NCBI GenBank assembly: GCA_963969495.1
Contig: OZ018324.1
Coordinates: 136,926,327 to 136,990,326 of the forward strand
DNA length: 64,000 nucleotides
Direction: 5' to 3'
Source: Ceratothoa steindachneri
Taxonomy: Eukaryota > Arthropoda > Malacostraca > Isopoda > Cymothoidae
Shown here: in pieces, positions 1 to 10,916 of the stretch
How the letters are laid out: each line of letters begins with the position of its first letter
How positions within the stretch are numbered: position 1 is the first letter of the stretch
Program-made: the position numbers and the translations under genes
Notes under the pieces: generated by a model
The model's input: only the letters and a program-made list of their open reading frames with translations
The model's database searches: none
What the model was told of the DNA's origin: nothing

Positions 1-825
1 CGCACTAATCACATCCGCCTATTCCCAGGAGGTTTTCGGTCGTTCGGCGAACGAAAACCCTTTGACCAAGCATACCAACCTTAAGGCTGGGGCTCTGAGC
101 AGCACGAGAGCCCCAGTGAACTGGTTCTCTGATTTTTCGACAGGGGTGCTTGAGGTGTAACTGTTTTCCTACTAAGCCTGACTAATAAACTAAAAACGGC
201 CAGACTTAAGGCAAATAGTAAAGCTAAGTGCTCACGACTTCATCCGATATCTCTAGCTGATCTGGCAACTAACAAGGCACAAAAGCTATCTCACCAAAGA
301 GGAGTTAAGCCTTTGTTCACCAAGTAGCGGTCACAGGGGGCTGGTCAGGCCATTACACGTTAGGAGAAAGCTTCTAAGGGGTACCTAGCATTTCTCCATT
401 AATCGTATCCCAAACGCCTGAGATCCCTTCAATCTCAGTCTCTTGCAAACTATGAGTGCTCCAAGTCGTTATTTAAAGAGGTTCCAAAGCTTCTCTTCTC
501 ACGGGGCATAATGGAGCTGGTGAGACCCTTATTAAAAAAAAATATGCGTAATACAGATGAATGTTTGTTTTTTGTTGTTGGTTTTTTTTTGACAGTTGAA
601 GAGAGTTGGTGAAACTTAGTACTAACAAAATCGAAAAGTTAGCAGGGGGATGCAAGGAGATTCATCAAAGAAGTAGTAGAGAAGTTTAACAACCCGTAGT
701 CTGGATCCTACTAGAGCTACCTTATTGGTATAGGTGAACCTGCCGGACTAAACGTCCCCGAGCTTAGCTAGCTTAGCTCAAACAGATCGCGCAAGCTCTC
801 TCACCGACGACAAGGTGGATGTTAT
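1..825 (-). mobile_element. CR1-like LINE copy Z, 5' UTR fragment
   Basis: This stretch aligns by eye with the 5' UTR of LINE E (about 10.2-10.7 kb): shared blocks include a run around AGAGGTTCCAAAGC (near 476), a CGGTCAC block and two hairpins (378-411 and 418-438). Z would continue leftward beyond the window on the minus strand. Its right edge abuts the GA-rich tail of LINE A at about 826. The part from about 530 to 825 matches E poorly and includes A/T runs, so the exact 5' end is uncertain. Confidence 0.6.
378..438 (-). other. Tandem 5' UTR hairpins of LINE Z
   Basis: Hairpin 1 pairs 378-384 (GGGGTAC) with 405-411 (GTATCCC), with one imperfect pair. Hairpin 2 pairs 418-424 (CTGAGAT) with 432-438 (ATCTCAG), a 7-bp stem with a 7-nt loop. 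The homologous region of E (10494-10552) keeps both stems with changed sequence. Confidence 0.6.
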
Positions 826-969
826 GAGAGAAAGAGAGAAAGAGAGAGCTACAAGGAGCTACAAGGAAGAAGAGTACCCTAGAAGATCTAACGGTCCATA
901 CAAGGAGAGTACTTTTGGCGCCATCCTCGAAGGTGTCCGTTGGCAACCTTGAAGATCACTCGCGAGGAT

Positions 970-3670
970 CTTAGCGGTGGTTTCGCAAGACTTTATCTAG
1001 TCTTGACTTGAACTGGTCAATAGATTCACTGTTGACAACTTCCGTCGGAAATGCGTTCCAACTACCACAGATACTGTATGTGAAGAATTTCCCACACAGA
1101 TCACGGTGGTATCGCTTCAGTTCAAGTTTGTAGCCGTGATTTCTTGTTCTCCACTTGCTGAGCTGGAAAATATCTCCGTAGTCTAGTCTGTCGAGGCCTC
1201 GAAGTATTTTAAAGACTTCGATAAGTTTACCACGTAGTCTCTGGGTCTCCAGCGAGAACACATCTAATTTGCTTAGTCTATCATTATAACTCATGTGCCT
1301 GATAGAGGGAATCAGTTTGGTTTTCCTGGCTTGGACGCGTTACAATCTTGCGATGTCCTTTCGAAACGAAGGACCTTAAATTTGTACGGAATACTACAAG
1401 TGCCGTCGGACGAGGAAGTTGTACAGACACAGTACTATCTACTTGTTCCGCTATCCAAACTGGCGCTTTATATACCCTAACATCCTTTGGGCTTTCTTCT
1501 CAAGCTCAATGCACTGTTTCGAGAACTTGAGGTCACTAGTGATTGTTACACCAAAGTCCTTCTCAGTGTCAGTGGATTCAAGAACAGTGCCCTTTATAAT
1601 GTACTAAGATTGATGATTTCGGTGGCCGATATGCATCACTTTGCATTTGTTCACGTTGAAAGGCATTTGCCACGTATCCTACCACTCCCCAATCTTCCGA
1701 AGATCATCTTGCAGGCAGGCAGTATTTCCATCCTTTGCAACGTTCATACCAAGCTTGGTATTGTCGGCAGATTTGGAAATCTTGGCAACCATGTCACCTT
1801 CCATATCGTTGACGTAGATCATGAATAGTAGTGGTCCTAGGACAGAACCTTGAGGCACCACGCTACTAACGGGCACCCACTCAGAAGCCCTTACATTAAG
1901 CACTACCCGTTGCCGTTTGCCATTTAGCCAGTTTTCTATCCAGCCGGCTACTTTTCCGTTTATGCCCAGCGCTCGCACTTTCCGGAGATAACGGCGGTGT
2001 GGTACCTTATCAAAGGCTTTCTGAAAGTCTAAGTACACCACATCCACCGCAATGTCCTGATCGTGCTCACTGAACACGGAGGGGAAGAATTCCACAAGGT
2101 TCGTCAGGCATGACCGTTGCCTTCAGAAACCGTGCTGGAAACTCCTCAGTAGCAGCTTGGACTCTAAATGCGACGTCATTTTGTCCACCATGATGCTATC
2201 CAAGAGTTTAACGACTATCAAAGTCAGACTGATAGGTCGGTAGTTCGACGGTTGGCTACAGCCTCCTTTATTGAAGATAGGAGTCACCTCCGCTTCACGC
2301 TAGCCTCTAGGAACGCATTCGGTCCGGATTGACATGTAAAAGATTGCGCTCAGGTGACAAGACACTTGATCGCGCACTTCTTTCAACACTTCAGGTAGAA
2401 ACCCATCCGGGCCAGGTGACTTATTCGTCATTAGGTCACTGATCTTCTTTTTTATTTCTCCTTCGGTGAAGTCTATATCCTTCAGCTTTTCCCCCGAGTA
2501 GGAATCCGTCGGCTAAGGGATGGGACCACACTCTTCAGTAAACACTGAAGAGAAGTAGGCGTTGAGGAGGTTAACATTTTTTGCATCTGAGTGCTTTAAT
2601 GTCCCATCCTCATTTCTCAAAGGGCCAATCGTTCGACGGATTGGTTTACGGCTGTTTACATATCCAAAGAACTCCTTAGGATTCTCTTTACAAATTCTCG
2701 CTACTCGGAGTTCCTCAGACCGCTTAGCCACCCTTATGCTGAAATTGAATCTCCTAGGCTAGCCTCCAGTATTCAGTATTTGTCAAAGTCACCTGAGATC
2801 TTCGAATGCCGGTACACATTTCTCTCTTCCCTAAGCAGTTGGCGGATTTTTCGATTAAACCACTTTGGTTTAACGAAAGACCGACGGGGGAATTTCAAAG
2901 GGATGAAACGCGATTGAAGACTCATAAATGTGGTTTTGAAACTGTTCCACGAGTCTTCAACAGCTTGCAAAGTCTGCTCTTCTCAAATCAAGTTTCCTCG
3001 ATTTACTGTTTGCAGGCTCTGCCTTGGGGACTTTGATTACAAATCTAATTGGTCGGTGGTCACTGCCACCGAGCTCTTCGCCAACAAAGAGGTCCTCAAC
3101 GATGTCATCCTTAGAGGTGAAAACCAAATCGAGGATATTGTCTCCTCTCGTTGGCTCTCTCGCCCATTGGGTCAGGAACTCGTTATTCACGAACTCCAGG
3201 AGTAGTGCGTTCTCTTCACAGGGTTATCTGGTTTCCCAGTCAACTTGTGTGTTGAAATCACCCATGAAGATACACTCTCTCTCTTTTATAAGTTCGCCCA
3301 ACAGCTGATACAGACTCCTGTCATGTTCTAAGAGTTGGGCAGGGGGTTTGTAAAGCACCAAGGTCCTGTATTTGGCAGGACCTATCTCTAGGTCAACACC
3401 TAGTAGTTCATGGTCGGATACGATGTTGCAATCCGTCGAATTGAGAGTATCCTTGACATACAACATCACACCGCCATCCTCTCTGTCTGGCATATCTTTC
3501 GGGAAGAGCTGGTAACCGGGAATCGAGAATTCACCTTCAAAATCTTGGCTTGAGGTTTTTATCCACGACTCCGTTATGGCCACTATCTCAATCTCTTCTG
3601 TTGCTAAGAGGCTACGGAGCTCAAGAATCTTGTTCCTGATTGACCTCGCATTGAACAGAAAAACTTTGAG
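970..3670 (-). pseudogene. ORF2 (endonuclease-reverse transcriptase) of LINE A, broken
   Basis: In CR1-type LINEs ORF2 makes the nicking endonuclease and RT used for target-primed reverse transcription. The reading order is minus. An APE endonuclease start (FNARSIRNK) lies near 3650, GDFNTQVDW near 3245 and GGSDHRPIRF near 3060. RT motifs follow: YLDFQKAFDKVPHRR and PQGSVLGPLL between 2095 and 1679. The usual FADD catalytic motif reads SADN, so the polymerase is dead. A C-terminal block ends at 971. At least five frame breaks or stops separate the pieces (3583-3224, 3190-2957, 2970-2773, 2731-2513, 2095-1679, 1294-971). Homology to the RT of copies D, G and I is evident throughout. Confidence 0.88.
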
Positions 3671-3783
3671 GGACTCCCCGAGTGTAGGACTCCTTACGCT
3701 CTTCCGCTTCCCACCTTATTTATTTGTTTGGTGGCTTCCCTCTATGCGACCTCCAAGAAGGTTGTTCCAGGAGGGATACGAGC

Positions 3784-4098
3784 GTACTAGCGTACCTCCG
3801 CCTTCACTCTTGGCCTAACACTCCTTAGGGTCCGTTCCACGACATCTTGTATCATGTTGCAGAGTACAGCCTTTCCTTTAAAGGAAAGATGTACTTTATC
3901 CCTTTGGTAGAGATCGTTTCTACCATAGTAGGTGCGGTAAGGGTCCACAAAAAAGACCCCCTCCGCCGTACACAAATCTCCGAGGCGTCGATTAACGGAG
4001 ACGTTCCTCGAGTAAGCGATCCGGGTTGGACCTCTTCGCGGGAGCATCTCGACCACTACACGTCTGCATGTAAAGAAGTATAACTTATTAATATACAA
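3784..4098 (-). pseudogene. ORF1 C-terminal SGNH-esterase remnant of LINE A
   Basis: This about 100-residue open segment carries the C-terminal half of the esterase-like ORF1 domain typical of CR1 LINEs. It has an LPRRG block (residues about 20-24), a VNRRLGDLC block and a DKVHLS motif that supplies the Asp/His part of the SGNH catalytic set. It corresponds to the region around 9.1 kb in E and 60.6 kb in H. Unlike those two, it has Arg rather than a stop before the DxxH motif. The N-terminal zinc finger and catalytic Ser are lost to truncation. Confidence 0.75.
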
Positions 4099-4172
4099 AT
4101 GGCAAAGTCAAAAAACTTTAAGCAATAAATCGTTGAAGAAACACAAAAAGCACCTTATCGCAAGCATAGCTC

Positions 4173-4201
4173 GATAGATAGATAGATAGATAGAGAGAGA
4201 G
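4173..4201. repeat. (GATA)n grading into (GA)n
   Basis: About five GATA units followed by GAGAGAGAG, sitting between the 5' end of LINE A and the 3' end of LINE fragment B. Confidence 0.9.
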
Positions 4202-4789
<588 letters not shown>

Positions 4790-5891
4790 GAGAGAGAAAG
4801 CTACAAGGAAAATAAGTACCCTAGAAGACCTTACGATTCATTCAATGAAGGTCACTTTGGAATAGCTATCGAGCGGGCACATCCCCGCTCAATTGCTTTA
4901 CGTCCTCCCTAAACGGCCACTTTTCAAGACTTTGTGTAGTCTTGACTTGTACTGGTCTATATAATTACTGTTGACAACCAACACCGGAAGTGCGTTCCAG
5001 CTAACGCAGATACTGTACGTGAAAAATTTCCCACACAGATCGCGGTTGTAACGCTTCAGATCAAGTTTAAAGACGTAATTTCTTGTTTTGCTCTCATTAA
5101 GGCTAAAAGTATCCTTGTAGTCAACATTGTCGAATCTTCGAAGTATTTTGAAAATTGCGATGGGCTAACCACGCAATTTACAGGTTTACAACGAGAAAAG
5201 ATCTAATTCCCTTAATCTATCTTTATAACTTTTATGTCTGATAGAGGAAATCAGTTTGGTTGCCCTGGCTTGCACGAGTTTCCATCTCGCGATGTCCTTT
5301 CGAAATGAAGGACACGAAAATTGTACGGCATACTCTAGGTGCGGTCGGACAAGTGAATTGTACAGACAGAGTACTATTTCCTTGTTCCGATATCCAAACT
5401 GTCGCTTTATATAACCTAGCATCTTTTGGGCTTTTTTCTCTGCCTCAATACACTGCCTCGAGAACTTGAGATCACTAGTTATAGTTACACCCAAGTTCTT
5501 CTCAGTGTCGGTGGATTCAAGAGCAGTACCCTCAAGGATATAATGAGATTGGGGGTTTCGGTGGCCGATATGCATCACTTTGCATTTGTTCACGTTAAAA
5601 GGCATTTGCCATGTGTCCGATTACTCCCCAATATTTCCTTCCTTTGCAACGTTCATACCAAGTTTGGTATCATCGGAAAATTTTGAAATCTTCGCAACTA
5701 CGTCACCATCCATATCATTAACATAGATGATGAACAGGTGTCGTCCCAGGACACAACCTTGGCGAACACCGCTAGTTACGGGTGCCCACTTAGAAGCTTG
5801 TCCATTCAAAACTACCCGTTGCCGTCTGCCTCTTAGCCAGTTCTTTATCCAACCTGCTACACTTCCGTCTATGCCCAGCGCACGCACTTCA
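4790..5891 (-). mobile_element. CR1-like LINE copy D, 5'-truncated in RT
   Basis: A tail GAGAGAGAAAG, one CTACAAGG unit and a degenerate terminal hairpin (4815-4856) are followed by ORF2 3' sequence and RT palm. The copy stops at about 5891, at the codons for RKVRALG, where the GA-rich tail of E starts. Confidence 0.88.
4920..5887 (-). pseudogene. Reverse transcriptase C-terminal half of LINE D, broken
   Basis: Two long open pieces (5887-5621 and 5605-5186) encode the RT from a RALGIDG block through the thumb to LRELDLFSL. The catalytic box reads FSDD instead of FADD, and the PQGSVLGPL box reads RQGCVLGRH. A short deletion lies between KEGN and the MPFNVNKCK block, compared with copy I. The endonuclease and fingers are missing because of 5' truncation. 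No function is expected. Confidence 0.85.
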
Positions 5892-6179
5892 CAGAGAGTG
5901 AGAGAGCGAGCGTGTGTTACAAGGAGTTACAAGGAAAAGTACCTCAAAGGCCTTGCGACTCATGCTAAGGAGGCACTTTTTGCTGTTTCAATTCTTAGCA
6001 TGTACTAATTACTTGCTATGAGATCATCAAGTTTTCAGTTACAATTTGTCAAGTCTACTCTTGAACTGTCGACACTGCTACTCTCAATAGCTCCCGATGG
6101 TAATCTATTCGATGTTTCGCAAATGTCATATGTAAATGACTTACCCACCGGAGTGGTATTGAATCTGGGCAGCTCCACC

Positions 6180-8780
6180 TTTCATCTGTGATTTCGAGTC
6201 ATATTCCGGTTGAGGGTAAAGTACTTGGTGGCGTCGACATTTTCAAAACCTTTCAAGACTTTAAAAGTCTCTATTAGACGACCACGCCATCTTCGAGTCT
6301 CTAACGAATAGAGATCGAGCTCTTGCATTCTTTCTCGGTATATCTTGTTCCTTAGCGATAGAATCAGTTTGTGGCCCTGGCTTGCACCTTTTTCCAGACG
6401 ATCGATGTATTTTCGATAATGAGGAGACCAGAACTGAACAGCGTACTCTAGGTGAGGACTCACCAGCGAGTTGTACAAGGGCAAAATAACCTCTTTTGTT
6501 TGAAAGCTGAATTTCCTCTTGATGTAACCCAACAGGCGCTGAGCCTTTTTCTCCACATGTAAGCACTGCTTCGAGAATTTGAGATCGCTGCTAATCAGCA
6601 CACCTAAGTCCTTCTCGACATCAGTAGACTCAATACGCATACCTTGTAGCTCGTAGTCTAACTGGGGGTTCGCATACCCAATGTGCCTCACCTTACACTT
6701 GTCTAAGTTGAAAGACATCTGCCACCTGTCAGCCCACTCGTCGATCATCCGTAAGTCACCCCTTAACATCTCAATGTTTTCGGAATTCGCTACTTTAGCT
6801 CCAAGTTTTATGTCGTCGGCAAATTTTGCTAGATGATCAATAATAGAGGACCTAGCACGGAACCCTGAAGGACTCCGCTCGTTCCTGACAACTACCGAGA
6901 GGTGTGGCTTCCAATGGTAACCCTCTGTCATCTGTCCGACAACCAACTTTCTAACCATTTTGCGACCTTTCCTCTTATTCCTAGGGCACGTACTTTCGCC
7001 ATCAGTCGGCGGTGGGGAACTCTATCGAAAGCCTTTTGGAAATCCAAATAAAGTATGTCCACCGCTTGACTTTTGTCAAACTCACTTATTATCCCGTGGA
7101 AGAATTCAAGCAAGTTCGTGAGACACGAGCGCTTTCTTAGGAAGCCATGCTGGGTGTCTTTCAACAGGTCGTGAGACTCTAAATGATTCATTTTTCTATC
7201 CTCTATGATGCCTTCCAGTACTTTGCCCACTATTGAAGTTAGACTTATTGGTCGGTAGTTTCCTGTGGTGCCACAGTCCCCCTTTTTGTGGATCGAGGTG
7301 ACATTGGCCATACGCCAGTCTGCAAATTCTTCGCCATTGTTGAGCGATGAGTTTAAGATCTCGGAAAGATGAGTGCTCACCTGATATTTCACCTGACGCA
7401 GCACTCTCTGCAGGAAGCCGTCAGGACCTAGGGATTTATACGCATTTAACTGACCTAGCCTTCTAGCAACCTCTTCGGAAGTTGTAGTTATTGCTTCTAG
7501 TGGTTCTAACTCACAATCTATCACTATCGGCGGTCTGGGTATCTCTCCGTCCCTTTCCCTCGTGAAAACCGAGGAGAAGTCGTCTTTGAGTATGCCAGCT
7601 ATTTCCTCATCTGAATCCCGGAGAACGCCGTCAGCGTCCCTCAGGGGGCCAATGCGTTGGCGTACTAATTTTCGGCTGTTCATGTACGCGAAGAACTGCT
7701 TGAGGCTTTCTTTGGAGAGAGGGGCTACACGAATTTCTTTGTTACGCTTAGCCGTGCGCACTAGTGCCTTAACCGTTCTACTATGGGTCACATAGGCTTC
7801 ATGGTGCAACGCACTACTATTTCTCTTCCATGCTCTGTGCGCTGTCTTTGTAGCTTTAATAGCACTAGAGGTTTCTTGAGAAAACCACCTAGGCTGAATG
7901 CTCGCTAGTCTGACAGCCTTCGTGGGAACAAACTCGGTCTGACGCTCTATAAAACGATTCTTGAAGTCGTTCCATTTGGAATTCGTCCCGCCTTCGTTAG
8001 TTGGTTGCATCTGACCAAGTGCCCCCCGAAGCCCATCGAAGTATGCACGCCTGAGATCCAATTTACGTGCTTGTTGATTAGTACATTGCGTACAGGGAGC
8101 ACGTACTTTAAACCTTACTATATTATGGTCACTACCGCCTAGGAATTCATCCACTGACAGGTCAGAGACGAGGTAATCCTCAGTGATAAATACTAGATCT
8201 AGAACGTTGCCCCCTCGGGTAGGCTCGCCGACCCACTGAGTCAGAAAGTTGCTGTCAGCAAAGTCTACAAGCTGAGATGCCTCTCCGTCACCCATTCGGT
8301 CACTCCAGTCGACTTGGCAACTAAAGTCCCCTAGCAGCAGCGATGCAGGGCCGTCTAAGAGACCAGACAGTTTTTGGTACATGTCTATATCAACCTCTAC
8401 CGTTCAATAAGGAGGTCGATAGTCCACTATGAACCTGTACATTGTATTGTCGACCTTGATGTCGACTCCTACTACCTCATGCTCTGGAACAGTTCTACAT
8501 TCGATGGGAGATAGATGGACCCGTACATACACCAGAACTCCACCACCTTCCCGGTCAGCGCAATTCTTATAGAAGGTCGCGTAACCGGGTACTCCAAACT
8601 CACCTATGAAGTCCCTGGTGTCTGCACGAATCCACGACTCCGTGATGGCCACTATGTCAAGCTTCTCTGATGACATCAGTGCTCTAAGCTCGCAGAACTT
8701 GTTCCTTATCGAGCGGGCATTGAATAGAAGAACTCTTAGGGGGCGTCCGCTAGCCCTACTGCCCCCTCCACTTCTCCGTT
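6180..8780 (-). pseudogene. ORF2 (endonuclease-reverse transcriptase) of LINE E, broken
   Basis: The endonuclease begins with LLFNARSIRNK near 8720 and carries AITESW, GGGVLVYV, GDFSCQVDW (normally GDFN) and GGSDHNIVRF. One stop near 8404 separates it from a 484-residue open piece (8382-6928) that holds the EN end and RT fingers (YRPISLTSIVGKVLE, YLDFQKAFDRVPHRR). A frame break near 6.93-6.96 kb and a deletion of about a dozen residues remove the region between LQGSVLGPLL and KFADD. The FADD catalytic box is intact in the last piece (6958-6182), which runs to the C-terminus. Not functional as read. Confidence 0.88.
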
Positions 8781-8828
8781 TCTCGACAGTTCGTCCTGCG
8801 TCCTCCCCTCTGAAGCTGGATTCGGAGG

Positions 8829-9803
8829 CTAGCCATCACCCACTTCTGCTCCCTCCTCTGTATTGACGGAAGGATTGGGTGCTGGGTGCTCGACCTCGGC
8901 TGCCGAGGTCACTACTTCGTGAGATTCTCCCACTCGGGTCTCAGTAATCCTTTTCCCTACATCGGACTTCTTTACCCAATATAAACCGCGGCGGATAAGC
9001 TCACGCAGCACACCTCTTCCACGGGCAGACAGGTGAATGCCATCCTAACTAGACATCCCTGACTGACCGTAGAATTCGTCGAAAGGGTTGACGAAACATA
9101 CGCCCATTCCTGATAGGATTTCACCTAGCCTCCAATTTATGCCCAGAGCCTTTTGGTTGGCCAAGGCACCCCCGGAGCGTCTCGGTATGATCCCAACGAC
9201 GATTGGTTTGGATGAAATTTCTTTCAATGAGGCTGCTAAACTTCTGACATCTTTGATGATGCGCTCAGTAAAGCCTGCAGAGCCTCCTCGTAGGAGCAGT
9301 TCGTTTCCACTGGCTTGGGCCACTACCAGCGTATCTTGCTGTCCTATTCTTATCTTTTTAACTTCTTTCAGGATTTCTTGCGTCTTCTTACCTCGTAGGC
9401 TACGTAAGCGCCACATTTCCTTGGGCACCCCGTTTTGCTGATTCGTCAGGCCCCTTACTTGAGAGTCTTCCATAACGATTGGAGACTCCCGGCCCGAATT
9501 CAGGGGAGCAAATTTATTAGATGTTGAGACTGGCGTCTGTATCAAAACATCTCTCGGTCTATGGGCTCCCCTTCTGACAAGAGTGAAGCCATCATGACTT
9601 ACTGCTTCGACAACGGCTACGCCGGAACCATCATTATTCGGGGGAAGTGGACGATTACATTTATTTTTATTTTTATTCTTCTTCTTCATTTGGCCACACG
9701 TCTCTTCGGGCACTGCCGATGCAGTGTTGCCATTTTGAGTGGGAGGCTTGGCAGCAGAAGCACCGTCAGTTGGAGTTGACTGGGTCGCTAATCTTGCGGC
9801 CAA
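8829..9803 (-). pseudogene. ORF1 esterase part of LINE E, broken
   Basis: One frame runs from 9803 to a TAG at 8829, interrupted by a TAG at 9045-9047. The first part is low-complexity and lysine/asparagine-rich. An SGNH-like domain follows: the catalytic-Ser box is degenerate (VMEDSQVR, normally GDS), and a VVGIIPRRSGG block and LGINWRLGEIL follow. After the stop comes DGIHLSARGRG, the DxxH block. CR1 ORF1 proteins bind RNA and carry an esterase-like fold; the enzymatic substrate is unknown. The terminal TAG lies five bases beyond an ATG (8836-8834), so ORF2 could start in overlap, but that ATG is not in frame with the surviving ORF2. Confidence 0.78.
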
Positions 9804-9843
9804 TTTTGCGACCCTGTCCTCGAAACGCCCGGTATAGATCTTA

Positions 9844-10020
9844 TATCACCCTACAATGGGCCACTGCTTCTTGGACCTCACCCTTGAGGATGCAAACGGT
9901 GCAGACACTGCCCGGGTGGCATTTCAAAAAACACCCCTCCGGGAAATTCACGCACCACTTATCCTTCTGGCATATCGCACATGTATATTTGAGTGCAGCT
10001 GGACCTTTTTTCCCTGTCAT
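9844..10020 (-). pseudogene. ORF1 N-terminal zinc-finger segment of LINE E
   Basis: An ATG at 10020 starts MTGKKGPAALKYTCAIC. Two CxxC pairs (CAIC, CTVC) separated by about 23 residues suggest a zinc-binding finger; H has the same layout (CFKC, CEFC). A stop near 9841 ends this piece, and the esterase part continues in another frame from 9803. The longer upstream open frame to 10212 is 5' UTR, because neither E nor H shows conserved protein there. Confidence 0.7.
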
Positions 10021-10700
10021 TTTGAACACTTTCTCTCTCTCAAAACTTTGTGACCAATTAATAGTAAAAAAGGGGGTTGGTGAGTTCTCCCCGCGTGAGT
10101 CGCTCCCGCCTATCGATCGGAGACATTTCAGATATTTCAGAAGGCACGCTCCATGTGCTAGTGCTCGTCCGACCGAGTCGTCAAACCTCGGCGTGTCGTG
10201 GCTCCCAACCAAGCAGCACTGACGATCCCCGAAGGGGCCATCAATTTCTCATCAGGTGAACAACGGAGCACGCCCCGTACTAAACTACTACTTGTTCCAT
10301 TAGCGACGGCCAAGATCTCGGAGCAGCGTTCAATGGATATCCCGCCACACCAAGAGACTCAACCAAAGGCTTTTTTTTGGCCTGGCAACCAACCTGGGAA
10401 CAAAGGGCCGTCACCTCGGACCGATGCTACCAGAGGCACCCGTCAACGGTCACTGAGAATGGTCAATAATTACGCGCCAGGGAAGGAGTTAACGGGGCAC
10501 TACCCTCATCCGATTCATCGTGCCCCAACACCTAGGACACCTCTAGTCCTAGTCTCTCGCAACCAATGAGCGTCGATTGGCGTTGTTTATAGAGGTTCCA
10601 AAGCCTTTCTTCTGACCCATGAGGTAGCTGCCAGGTCTTTATATGTAGATAGAGGAACAAAAGGGTAAGCGTGGCATGATAGGAGTAGGGTTTTTTTTGT
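10021..10700 (-). other. 5' UTR of LINE E
   Basis: This stretch aligns by eye with region 1-530. It contains two hairpins in tandem: GGGGCAC (10494-10500) with GTGCCCC (10520-10526), and CTAGGAC (10532-10538) with GTCCTAG (10546-10552). No conserved coding capacity was seen. A promoter is presumably internal to this region, as in other LINEs, but no specific site can be assigned. Confidence 0.65.
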
Positions 10701-10873
<173 letters not shown>

Positions 10874-10916
10874 ATGGTATAGGTAGGACCAAGGGACGGG
10901 AGTTGGTACTTACGGG

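Larger units (their letters stand above)
826..4168 (-). mobile_element. CR1-like LINE copy A, decayed
   Basis: The element reads right to left. Its 3' end is a GA-rich tail (826-849), a repeated GAGCTACAAG unit and a hairpin (873-913); coding remnants follow to about 4.1 kb. It retains the C-terminal half of the ORF1 esterase domain and degenerate ORF2, and is truncated inside ORF1. The sequence from about 4085 to 4168 is unassigned and may be element or flank. Confidence 0.85.
5892..10700 (-). mobile_element. CR1-like LINE copy E, nearly full length
   Basis: The 3' end has a GA-rich tail (5892-5912), two GAGTTACAAG-type units and a hairpin (5938-5977). Broken ORF2 (about 6.18-8.8 kb), broken ORF1 (8.83-10.02 kb) and a 5' UTR to about 10.7 kb follow. 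Its protein is clearly diverged from copies A, D, G and I, so E belongs to another subfamily. Its 5' end abuts fragment F. Confidence 0.88.

Noticed and set aside
378..438. HDV-like ribozyme in the LINE 5' UTR
   Set aside because: Two simple stems are visible, but I could not fit the nested double pseudoknot and catalytic cytosine, and the element 5' end is not adjacent.
9841..10212. Longer ORF1 start at 10212 in LINE E
   Set aside because: Sequence upstream of the Met at 10020 aligns with non-coding 5' UTR of Z and shows no protein conservation with H.
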